A stretch of DNA of 64,000 nt from JAZDLR01 sp964540995 (lineage in GTDB: Bacteria > Patescibacteriota > Patescibacteriia > UBA1558 > 2-01-FULL-52-15), in contig CAZIOU010000002.1 of the NCBI GenBank assembly GCA_964540995.1, forward strand, positions 52,651 through 116,650, read 5' to 3'. The position numbers were made by a program, and so were the translations under genes. Every line of letters begins with the position of its first letter. The stretch's first letter is position 1. The notes beneath the pieces were generated by a model that was not told the DNA's origin, made no database searches, and worked only from the letters and a program-made list of their open reading frames with translations. Below are positions 50,693-57,956 of this stretch, in pieces.

Positions 50693-50957
50693 AAATGTTT
50701 CCTATAAGCGTCAAAGCCTTGGAGAATATTGGTAGTTCGACGGCTACCAAGACCTTGTGAGCTTAAGAACGTGTAACGTTCCGAGTCTCAATGTTATTAG
50801 ATGGTCTAGATTATTCTCTTCAGGTAAGAGGACGCTAATCAGAACGCCCTAATAACAAATAACGAATGCCTAATTACCAGCTTCCTGCCTAAAGAGAATA
50901 GCTCCAGTGATGTAAAGAACTTCTCTACTTTTGGCTTACCAGAGGCTATAAATAATG
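50693..50957. other. Intergenic region, no gene found
   Basis: About 265 bases between the small gene and comM. TTGACG is visible on the minus strand near 50710 but no good -10 before the ATG. I see no hairpin with a U-tract and no RNA motif. Confidence 0.4.
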
Positions 50958-52490
50958 TCAAGACTCTTTCTGCTGGCGGCGATATTGCAGTGCTTCCAAT
51001 ACATGCTCGGTAGCGACCGCTTCCTGACCTGCCAGATCAGCGATAGTACGAGCTACTTTGATCACTTTATGGATTGAACGTGAAGATAATTGCAGTGAAT
51101 TGCTAGCCTGCGCGATGATTGAACGGCTCCGAACATCAAGAGGACAGTGGCGCTCTAACTGTCTACTCGAAATATCGGCATTGACATTGAATGGTTGGCC
51201 TTTATAACGAAGCGTTTGAATCGTTCGGGCCTGACTCACACGATCTTTGACTACTTCAGATGATTCACTGACCCGTCGAGAATCAAGTAATTGTTCACTC
51301 GGCACCGGCGCTATATCGAGATAGAGATCGATACGATCGAGAAGTGGTCCTGACACGCGGCGTTGGTATTGTGACACCTGTGATGGGCGACAAATACAGT
51401 CTCGCACTTGGCTGCCGTAGTAACCACAAGTGCAAGGATTGGCTGCTGCCACCAACATGAAGCCAGCCGGGAAACTAACAGCACTATGGGCTCGTGCAAT
51501 GTGCACTGACTTTTCTTCTAAAGGTTGTCGCAGGGCATCAAGTACTTGTCGCGGAAATTCTGGCAACTCGTCTAAGAACAAAACTCCTCGATGCGCCAAA
51601 GTAATCTCGCCTGGTTTGGGCCACGACCCTCCACCGACCAGCGATACTTGTGATGACGAATGATGTGGCGAACGAAATGGCCGCTGACGCATCAGAGGTT
51701 GGTCACTGGGTAATAAACCAGCGTAACTATAGATACGACTAACTTCCATCGCTTCATCCAATCCCATATCAGGCATGATGGACAACAAACTCTTGGCCAA
51801 GAGTGTCTTGCCTGCTCCAGGGCTACCGGAGAAAAAAACATTATGTCCGCCAGCAGCGGCAATTTCTAATAGTCGCTTGGCTTGATCTTGTCCTCGTATG
51901 TCATCGAAGCTTACTGGTGCGACTGCAACCGTAGCACTGACTGAAGGTGAAATAGGTGGCGTTACAATTATTTCTTTGCCATTAAGATGCCGTGCTAGCT
52001 GCCGCAAGGTGCGCACAGGAATAATTTCAATATCTGGTACCAGCTGTGCCTCGGCCAGATTGCTCAAAGGCACATAGACACGCTTACAACCCAAACGCTG
52101 AATATTCCACACCATGTTTAGCACGCCTTTGACGGGACGCACTTCACCAGTCAGCGACAACTCTCCGAGATACACTGCCTGTAGATCAGCTTGGCCTAAC
52201 GTGACCAGATCCTTATGTAGCAGCACACTGATAGCGATCGGTAAATCAAACCAAGAACCTTCTTTGCGAATATCAGCCGGAGCTAGATTGGTCACCACCT
52301 TGCTGCGTGGGAATCGTAAGCCACTCGCATCACAAGCTGACCTGACACGCTCTCGAGCCTCCTGCACCATAGTATCGGCCAGCCCCACCATGATAAATTT
52401 GGCGGTAGGTGACGGCATAATATCAGCCTCCACCTCTACTAAGTAGCAATCCAAACCTATCGTTCCAACAGTTAAAATTTTACCCAACAT
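50958..52490 (-). CDS. comM: ComM/YifB-family Mg-chelatase-like AAA+ ATPase
   Basis: ComM is a hexameric helicase that promotes branch migration during natural transformation. The 510-residue protein has the N-terminal Lon-protease-like domain (MLGKILTVGTIGLDCYLVEVEADI), Walker A SGSPGAGKTLLA, Walker B VLFLDELPEF, the zinc-type motif PCTCGYYG...RDCIC, and the C-terminal RQLERHCPLD/AQASNSLQLSSRSIHKVIKVART segment. It is a single minus-strand gene. A GGCTNATNTTAGCC palindrome overlaps its likely -10 box. Confidence 0.95.
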   Translation of the reverse strand: MLGKILTVGTIGLDCYLVEVEADIMPSPTAKFIMVGLADTMVQEARERVRSACDASGLRFPRSKVVTNLAPADIRKEGSWFDLPIAISVLLHKDLVTLGQADLQAVYLGELSLTGEVRPVKGVLNMVWNIQRLGCKRVYVPLSNLAEAQLVPDIEIIPVRTLRQLARHLNGKEIIVTPPISPSVSATVAVAPVSFDDIRGQDQAKRLLEIAAAGGHNVFFSGSPGAGKTLLAKSLLSIMPDMGLDEAMEVSRIYSYAGLLPSDQPLMRQRPFRSPHHSSSQVSLVGGGSWPKPGEITLAHRGVLFLDELPEFPRQVLDALRQPLEEKSVHIARAHSAVSFPAGFMLVAAANPCTCGYYGSQVRDCICRPSQVSQYQRRVSGPLLDRIDLYLDIAPVPSEQLLDSRRVSESSEVVKDRVSQARTIQTLRYKGQPFNVNADISSRQLERHCPLDVRSRSIIAQASNSLQLSSRSIHKVIKVARTIADLAGQEAVATEHVLEALQYRRQQKES

Positions 52491-52546
52491 AAAAATCCCG
52501 CTTCCACGAGACTCCCTGTTAGATCTCTTAATGCTTAATCGGGGCT

Positions 52547-52568
52547 AACCCCGTTAGAGTTTTAAATC
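52547..52568. repeat. Leader hairpins upstream of comM
   Basis: GGGGCTAACCCC followed by TTAGAG/CTCTAA arms. The words CCCCGTTAGAG and CCCCGTTGGATA (61376) look related and may belong to one repeat family. Confidence 0.4.
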
Positions 52569-52575
52569 TCTAATG

Positions 52576-52591
52576 AGGCTAATTTTAGCCT
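52576..52591. promoter_or_regulatory. Operator palindrome AGGCTAATTTTAGCCT
   Basis: A 16-bp near-perfect palindrome. It overlaps the -10 TAAAAT (52587-52582, minus) of a comM promoter with TTGCAT (52609-52604) at a 16-bp spacing, so binding here would repress comM. Confidence 0.6.
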
Positions 52592-52620
52592 AAATAGTAA
52601 AAAATGCAAGTAAATAGAAT

Positions 52621-52653
52621 GGCTTATATTAGCCAATAGAGCTTATATTAGCC
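52621..52653 (+). promoter_or_regulatory. Two operator palindromes GGCTTATATTAGCC-type
   Basis: GGCTTATATTAGCC (52621-52634) and GCTTATATTAGCC (52641-52653) lie 19 bp apart centre to centre, upstream of the promoter at 52664. The nearer centre is at about -53 relative to the predicted start. Confidence 0.65.
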
Positions 52654-52663
52654 TAATCTGATA

Positions 52664-52692
52664 TTGACAAAATACTAATAAAATTGTAAGAT
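52664..52692 (+). promoter_or_regulatory. Consensus promoter of the small Cys/His gene
   Basis: TTGACA (52664-52669), 17-bp spacer, TAAGAT (52687-52692). The leader of about 40 nt ends in GAGGAG, 7 nt before the ATG. Confidence 0.88.
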
Positions 52693-52737
52693 AATATATT
52701 AATCGTACGTCACATATCACACACAGAGGAGCCGTAG

Positions 52738-53037
52738 ATGATCCATCTGCTAGCCGGTTCAGAGTCTGTAGTGCTAAGCACACAGCAGGCTCAGTTACTG
52801 ACACTGGAGAGGGATAAGAGAATCCTCCAGTGTGCCACCCCGAACTGCTCACAGCGAGAGATTCCGAGTCAAATGTTTGGCTTGTCTGAGCCGCCAATTG
52901 GCACGAATCATCGGATTCACGTTATCTGCGCCCAACATTATACGGTGGCGCAAATCGTGAAGGACATTCCCAAAGAGCACCTGGCACCTCTACTGGATGC
53001 TATCAGCGCTGCACTGCGTGCCGAACGTGCCGGTTAA
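52738..53037 (+). CDS. Small Cys/His-containing protein of unknown function
   Basis: The 99-residue protein has Cys residues in LQCATPNCSQRE and VICAQHYTVAQ, with His in TNHRIHVIC, so a C-x4-C...H-x-C-x2-H zinc site is possible. The C-terminus is a helix (LLDAISAALRAERAG). The start is fixed by GAGGAG. It is monocistronic, controlled by a strong promoter with two operator palindromes, and ends at a terminator. No family is recognised. Confidence 0.72.
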   Translation: MIHLLAGSESVVLSTQQAQLLTLERDKRILQCATPNCSQREIPSQMFGLSEPPIGTNHRIHVICAQHYTVAQIVKDIPKEHLAPLLDAISAALRAERAG

Positions 53038-53045
53038 CGCTCCAC

Positions 53046-53082
53046 CCCGCTCATTACGCCATAACGGCTGTAGATGAGCGGG
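53046..53082 (+). terminator. Terminator after the Cys/His gene
   Basis: CCCGCTCAT/ATGAGCGGG with a 19-nt loop and TTC after it. A second hairpin, TTCACCT/AGGTGAA (53083-53123, inner TTCA/TGAA), follows and lies in the leader of the next gene. Confidence 0.65.
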
Positions 53083-53138
53083 TTCACCTCAAGTTCATTT
53101 ATACTAAGTGAATTTAAGGTGAACTAATCTAATTACCC

Positions 53139-55250
53139 ATGAATACATTGATGTCCAAAATTATTACTTTCATCATAGTGCTGACTATTGCTGTCGGTAA
53201 TTTTGGTTTTGCTGCTGTCACTCAAGCTGATAGTACATTGACCATCGATCGTATCACCATCAATACTGATTTCCCAGGTGCCAACGGTTCTGCTAAAGCT
53301 GATATTACGTGGCATACCAATAAGCCGGCCTACGGACAACTTCGTTATGGAGTAAAATCTGATCAACTTGATTTCGTTGCTAATACTTCTGGTAAGCCGT
53401 TATCGGAATATACGATGTCATTGTCGGGATTGAAGAGTGAAACAACTTACTACTTCACGATTCAAGCCAACATCAATACTGAAGCGACTACTTCGTTTGT
53501 CCGCAGTTTTAAAACTGTCAAAGTGGGTGATAGCATCGCTCCGACATTTGAAACTAATATTTCTCGAATCGACACAACGGCTCATACTGTAACATTTCAA
53601 TGGACTACCGACGAGGAAACTTCTGGTACTGTTTATTTCGGTACCAACAAAGATAAACTATCTTCTTCTGCCAGCCACAGTGGCCGCAGCAAAAAGCATG
53701 AAGTAGTGATCAAAAATTTGAAACCTTCTACCACCTATTGGTATCGCGGTCAGATCAAAGATAAGGATAACGTCATTAGTAATTATTTTGTCGATAGTTT
53801 CCGTACTCTGGATAGTAATGCCAATGAGAAAGAACCTCTGATAATTTCCAGCCTTGGCCCTAATTCTACCAACGATAGTCGCGTACACGAGACGAGCTTA
53901 ACAATTTCTTTCACGACCAATCGTCCGACCAAAGCAACTATTACGTTGAAAAGCAAAGCTGTCAGCAAGACGATCAAAACCGATACTTTCTCTACTACGC
54001 TTCATTCTTACACTATCGACGGCTTAGCTCCCAATACTACGTATGATTCAACTGTCAGTGTTTCTGACAATCTTGGTCATACTACCAAATTGGACAAGCT
54101 GACCTTTGCCACCCGCAATTATACTAAGACTCAAGATCAAGTCATCACTACCAGCGCCAACCAAAGCTACATCACCCCTGCAGTCCGTCTGGTCAAATCT
54201 AACTCCAGTGACACCGTCTATGCGGTGGTAACTCCTTTGACTGCTGGTGCTGTCTGTAGCGCAGCTGTCACCAAAGTTACCAGCCAAGCTGGTTGGAATG
54301 CTGAATACTATGATTGGAACGAGACTTCACCTAACATGGCCAAGGATGACAAGGCAGTATTTAATTCGCCTTTGGAAACCAGTTGGTACAACCCTCAATA
54401 TTTGGTCAAAACCAAGCTCGATACCAACCTCAAGTTTGGTCCTCGCTTCTATCCCGTTGATGAATTCAAAACGGATAATCAAGCGCACAACTACTATTTC
54501 GGCGCACATTGGAGCGGCAATCTCAATGTGCCTGCGACTGGTAACTATGCTTACGTCTTAGCTTCAGATGATGACAGCTGGGTATTGATCGATGGACAAG
54601 TGGTAATCAATAACGGTGGTCGTCACCGTCCTACCGAGATCAAGAAGACACTCAATCTCACTGCTGGTAGCCATCGTATTGATGTCTATTATGCGGAACG
54701 ATATCCTGTCGGTACTGCCATGACCTTCTATTTCTCTGATCCCAAATTGGTGGTTACCACCGGACAAAATCTGCTTAGCTGTCCCGCTGGTCAGATCAAA
54801 ACCGCCAGCGTGAAGCTACACGCCATCATGAATTCGACTGCCTTCCAACGCTATGGCTATCAGTGGAATAAAATTGAGATCGTCAGCGATCAAGAATTGC
54901 AACGTTTCGCTCCTGCTAAGCTCATCCGTACTGCCAACGATCCAACTGTCTACTATGTTGATACTGCCCGACGCTTGAAGATCGCCATTCCCAACGAAGC
55001 CGTGTTCAATTCCTATGGCAATCAATGGAATGATGTTGTCTACGTCGTACCAGAAGACTTGAAAGCCTACTACAACGTAGAACTAATCAAAGAAGCTGGC
55101 AGCCCTGTCGTCTACTTACTACAAGATAATACTATTCGTCCTTTTGCCTCACTGGAAGCTATGAACAAACGTGGCTACAATGTGAAACAGATCGTGACCG
55201 TCAATAGTTATCATCTCTCAACCTTCAACCGCGGCGACTCAATTCAATAA
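53139..55250 (+). CDS. Secreted surface protein: FN3-like domains, PA14/fibro-slime domain, C-terminal repeats
   Basis: The 703-residue protein has a signal peptide (about 1-30, ending ...TQADS). Three FN3-like or purple-acid-phosphatase N-terminal-like domains follow (about 33-125, 132-225, 233-330), each ending in a TTY-x-Y/F motif (SETTYYFTI, PSTTYWYRG, PNTTYDSTV). A PA14/fibro-slime-like domain lies at about 385-540 (AEYYDWN..., ASDDDSWVLIDGQVVINNGG). The end has three repeats of about 45 residues of the type ...AFQRYGYQWNKIEIVSDQEL..., seen in proteins attached to the cell surface of related bacteria. It is probably an adhesin or S-layer-associated protein. ATG 53151 is an alternative start. 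Confidence 0.82.
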   Translation: MNTLMSKIITFIIVLTIAVGNFGFAAVTQADSTLTIDRITINTDFPGANGSAKADITWHTNKPAYGQLRYGVKSDQLDFVANTSGKPLSEYTMSLSGLKSETTYYFTIQANINTEATTSFVRSFKTVKVGDSIAPTFETNISRIDTTAHTVTFQWTTDEETSGTVYFGTNKDKLSSSASHSGRSKKHEVVIKNLKPSTTYWYRGQIKDKDNVISNYFVDSFRTLDSNANEKEPLIISSLGPNSTNDSRVHETSLTISFTTNRPTKATITLKSKAVSKTIKTDTFSTTLHSYTIDGLAPNTTYDSTVSVSDNLGHTTKLDKLTFATRNYTKTQDQVITTSANQSYITPAVRLVKSNSSDTVYAVVTPLTAGAVCSAAVTKVTSQAGWNAEYYDWNETSPNMAKDDKAVFNSPLETSWYNPQYLVKTKLDTNLKFGPRFYPVDEFKTDNQAHNYYFGAHWSGNLNVPATGNYAYVLASDDDSWVLIDGQVVINNGGRHRPTEIKKTLNLTAGSHRIDVYYAERYPVGTAMTFYFSDPKLVVTTGQNLLSCPAGQIKTASVKLHAIMNSTAFQRYGYQWNKIEIVSDQELQRFAPAKLIRTANDPTVYYVDTARRLKIAIPNEAVFNSYGNQWNDVVYVVPEDLKAYYNVELIKEAGSPVVYLLQDNTIRPFASLEAMNKRGYNVKQIVTVNSYHLSTFNRGDSIQ

Positions 55251-55260
55251 TTGCTAATTT

Positions 55261-55292
55261 AAAAAGAATGAAGATTACTCTTCATTCTTTTT
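55261..55292. terminator. Bidirectional terminator
   Basis: AAAAAGAATGAAGA/TCTTCATTCTTTTT with loop TTAC, ending the surface-protein gene (plus) and lspA (minus). Confidence 0.9.
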
Positions 55293-55296
55293 TATT

Positions 55297-55719
55297 CTAA
55301 ATTACTTTCTTAATCTTAAACTCTCGTACCAAGAGCCAGATCACCCCAATAACGATCGTGCAGTCTGCGAGATTAAACACCGGCCATAATTTTAAATTAA
55401 TAAAATCCACTACCCCACCGTACAACAGACGATCAACCACATTACTGACAGCGCCGATAACAATCAGTGCCCAGGGCCAGTATTCTCTACGGACCAATAA
55501 TGCCAGTGACCACGCTTGCCAACTGCAATAAGCGATCAACACAGCGGTCAAAGGCCAGACCAGATACGGTGACCAAGCTAACGAAAACGCTTGATCGGGA
55601 TTGATCGCTGTAACAACAAAACCGTCAAACAAGTTTGACGGTTGAAAGGTTACAACCAATTGTTTAGTGATACGATCCAACAAAATAATAATTACCAATA
55701 GACCGTAGGAAAGTTTCAT
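55297..55719 (-). CDS. lspA: Lipoprotein signal peptidase
   Basis: LspA removes the signal peptide of prolipoproteins after lipidation. The 140-residue protein has four membrane helices and the family motifs: DRITK near the start, and GAVSNVVDRLLYGGVVDFI...FNLADCTIVIG with the two catalytic Asp residues (in NVVDR and NLAD). It is adjacent, with no gap, to the traR-like gene. It would process the lipoprotein at 44062. Confidence 0.95.
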   Translation of the reverse strand: MKLSYGLLVIIILLDRITKQLVVTFQPSNLFDGFVVTAINPDQAFSLAWSPYLVWPLTAVLIAYCSWQAWSLALLVRREYWPWALIVIGAVSNVVDRLLYGGVVDFINLKLWPVFNLADCTIVIGVIWLLVREFKIKKVI

Positions 55720-56085
55720 TTACAATCCTTTGCGTTTGCAATCCATGCAGGAAGTGGCCGAAGGGAAAGCTTCGAGCCGTTGCGGATCGATCTGATTGCC
55801 GCACTTCTCACATAAACCGTAGGTTCCCTCTTCGATTTTGCGTAACGCTTTATCCACGTTAAAAAGTGAGACTTCAAGATTCTTCTCCATTGAGAGATTG
55901 CGTTCGAAGTCCTCTACTTCGGCGGCATTATCTTCTTCTTTGTCGCCATAATCTGGGAAACGAGCACTGAAGTCGCCGGTATCGGAATGCTGGACCGCAT
56001 CCTGATTGAGTTCACGCATGAGCTCTTCACGGCGTTCTTCTAATTTGGCCTTTTGTTCAGTGATAAATGATGGTTCTAGGGACAT
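55720..56085 (-). CDS. TraR/DksA-family zinc-finger protein
   Basis: The 121-residue protein has a coiled-coil N-terminal half (EQKAKLEERREELMRELN) and a C4 zinc finger CEKCG...CMDCK, as in DksA/TraR. DksA binds the RNA polymerase secondary channel. The acidic DXXDXA tip is not obvious, so RNA polymerase binding is inferred. The ATG at 56085 is preferred to 56142 on family length. It directly precedes lspA on the same transcript. Confidence 0.85.
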   Translation of the reverse strand: MSLEPSFITEQKAKLEERREELMRELNQDAVQHSDTGDFSARFPDYGDKEEDNAAEVEDFERNLSMEKNLEVSLFNVDKALRKIEEGTYGLCEKCGNQIDPQRLEAFPSATSCMDCKRKGL

Positions 56086-56163
56086 ATGGTTATTTGAATA
56101 GGGCAATAATAGCGTAAAAAAAGACCGCTGTCTAGCAGTCATGACATAATTTCAGCAATTTTA

Positions 56164-56472
56164 AAAGGCGTATCAGTTGTGACGAAAATTTAAATTACTT
56201 TAATCACGCGATACGCCTTTATCCCTTGGATCAGTTGATATCGAGCACTGTTGGCTCAAGTACAACATTAGCGTCCAGAGGACATAGGTTGTTTTCGTTC
56301 TAACTTGACGAAAATGATCTGAATCCATTCAATGGTTTTATCTCTCCCGAAGGAAGGATAGACCTTTTGGTAATTTTATTTTTTTTTCACGTTGTGAGCC
56401 TGTTAGATAAGCTCAAATGAGAATAGATTCTGATGTTTGCAATGTGCATGTAAAGCCCCTCTAAAGCTTCAC
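56164..56472 (-). ncRNA. Probable structured non-coding RNA
   Basis: A strong minus-strand promoter (56479-56507) starts a transcript near 56472 that holds no ORF longer than about 20 codons and ends at a perfect 11-bp hairpin AAAGGCGTATC/GATACGCCTTT (56164-56220). Inside, TATC-C-TTCC-TTCG-GGA-GA-GATA, TTTTCG/CGAAAA and GAGC/GCTC hairpins are visible. It does not show the conserved cores of RNase P RNA, SRP RNA or tmRNA. It may instead be a long leader of traR-lspA. Class unknown. Confidence 0.5.
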
Positions 56473-56478
56473 ATAGAC

Positions 56479-56507
56479 ATTATAGCATAGATTTGACATT
56501 CAATCAA
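56479..56507 (-). promoter_or_regulatory. Consensus promoter of the ncRNA
   Basis: TTGATT (56507-56502), 17-bp spacer, TATAAT (56484-56479) on the minus strand. Confidence 0.82.
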
Positions 56508-56518
56508 CCGTCTATGTT

Positions 56519-56531
56519 GGCTAATATTAGC
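56519..56531. promoter_or_regulatory. Operator palindrome GGCTAATATTAGC
   Basis: A perfect 12-bp palindrome GCTAATATTAGC within the site seen twice near 52620-52653 and at 52576. Its centre is at about -53 relative to the ncRNA start, the same offset as at the 52664 promoter. Confidence 0.65.
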
Positions 56532-56598
56532 AATCATTACAACATAATGTTGACAGAAATAAAAAGAAGCTGGGGAAATCAGCTTAAAATTCAACATC

Positions 56599-56627
56599 TT
56601 ATCCACAGCGGGGACGACTTATCCCCA
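56599..56627 (+). promoter_or_regulatory. Two DnaA-box-like sites
   Basis: TTATCCACA (56599-56607) is the DnaA box consensus; TTATCCCCA (56619-56627) differs by one base, 20 bp away. Only two sites are seen and no dnaA/dnaN is near, so an origin is not claimed. The spot is just past the stop of the 433-residue gene. Confidence 0.35.
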
Positions 56628-56634
56628 AGTTACT

Positions 56635-57936
56635 CTATTTTTGGCCAAGACAAGCAATTTTAGTGCTACGACCTGCTGTTCGTACCTCCAACAATAATAA
56701 TTGCTGCTTATCAGCTAACTTAAGTGGGATAATTGAGTCATCAGTCAACCAAATAAGGTTAGTTATAGTACCAGAGGCACCTCCGAGGCAGTCTGTTAGC
56801 ATCCCAGAGGGATTTTCTGGTGCTTGATTAGTACCTTGAGCCAATTTCAAATCATTGGTTAGTATATTCTGACCAGCCTGTGACCAATAATAGATCCGAT
56901 TCTCGGCTACCTGACCCCAGTAGCTGACGTCATGGCCTGCTAATTGCTGATGTAGGGGCGCTTGTTGTGACCGAACCAGCTCACGGTAAGCCGATCCATC
57001 AGACAAAGTCAGTTTTTTGATCAATGGTTGCTGGAAAGAAGCAATAGTTTGACCCAGAGTAGCTAATTGGGCCGAAGAGGAACGTATAAACCACTGAGAA
57101 CCATTGGTTCCTAGGAGCATCGGAGCCTGAAGTTGCTTCAAGATGGCCGAGGTAGACGAATCGCTGATGTCACGCACACTATCCTCGACCAATGACTGCC
57201 ACCACGACGCCGAATCAGACTCATGAGCATCAAGTAAGGCTAATAAAGAAAAGTCACCAGGGATATATAAGGTCTCCGGCGTAGTACTAGCAATCGTTTC
57301 GGTTTCATCAGTCCAAGTCAGACGCCATCCAGAGCGCCAAGAAGAGGCAGATAGCTTCTTCACACGAGCAGATGAATCAAGGAGAGCCTGAAATTGTGGT
57401 GGAAGAGATAGTTGGGCTGTTATCGTTGCTGGTAATTGCTGATACCACAATATCGTCAGTGGTTGATCAATCGTCTGACCAGTCAACCAAGAAGCTTGGG
57501 AGTTCGATGTAGTCTGACCCCAAACCACAACGCGTCGAGACAACCAATGAGCGCGCTCCTGATGTGATTGCAAAGGTAACGAGACAATCCCATCAGTGCG
57601 CAATGCCTTGGGAACGTCATGACGATAGATAATAGTCAGCTGCTCTTGCGATGTTGACTCACTGAAGCTCCAGACAATAGTGCTGATGTCGTCAAATTGT
57701 GGTAGTGACTGACCCCACTGTAACAATAGCTGTCGTAATTCCGGTGCTAGAGACTCCAATGCTATTGCGCGCGGCTGTAGCACTACGGCAACCGAAGCAG
57801 TACTCGGCACATAACTCAACGGGTCATCAGAATGACGCTCGGTCAGGTACCAACTCAAAGCCAGACAAGCGATCACAACGACAACAACACTAACCCAGGT
57901 TAGTGTTGTTGTACGTGATAGACGCAGCCCAAGCAT
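56635..57936 (-). CDS. Single-pass membrane protein with large extracytoplasmic region
   Basis: The 433-residue protein has an N-terminal membrane helix (TTLTWVSVVVVVIACLALSWYL, about residues 9-30). The remainder is soluble, Ser/Thr/Gln-rich, and begins DDPLSYVPSTASVAVVLQP, a pattern (..YVPxDAxxAxxL) seen at the start of DUF3352-like proteins. One pair of Cys is near the C-terminus. It lies 20 bp downstream of pnp's stop on the same strand. Function unknown. Confidence 0.7.
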   Translation of the reverse strand: MLGLRLSRTTTLTWVSVVVVVIACLALSWYLTERHSDDPLSYVPSTASVAVVLQPRAIALESLAPELRQLLLQWGQSLPQFDDISTIVWSFSESTSQEQLTIIYRHDVPKALRTDGIVSLPLQSHQERAHWLSRRVVVWGQTTSNSQASWLTGQTIDQPLTILWYQQLPATITAQLSLPPQFQALLDSSARVKKLSASSWRSGWRLTWTDETETIASTTPETLYIPGDFSLLALLDAHESDSASWWQSLVEDSVRDISDSSTSAILKQLQAPMLLGTNGSQWFIRSSSAQLATLGQTIASFQQPLIKKLTLSDGSAYRELVRSQQAPLHQQLAGHDVSYWGQVAENRIYYWSQAGQNILTNDLKLAQGTNQAPENPSGMLTDCLGGASGTITNLIWLTDDSIIPLKLADKQQLLLLEVRTAGRSTKIACLGQK

Positions 57937-57956
57937 TGGCTGAATATAATTGGATA

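Noticed and set aside
56599..56627. Origin of replication
   Set aside because: Only two DnaA-box-like sites and no dnaA, dnaN or AT-rich repeat array nearby.
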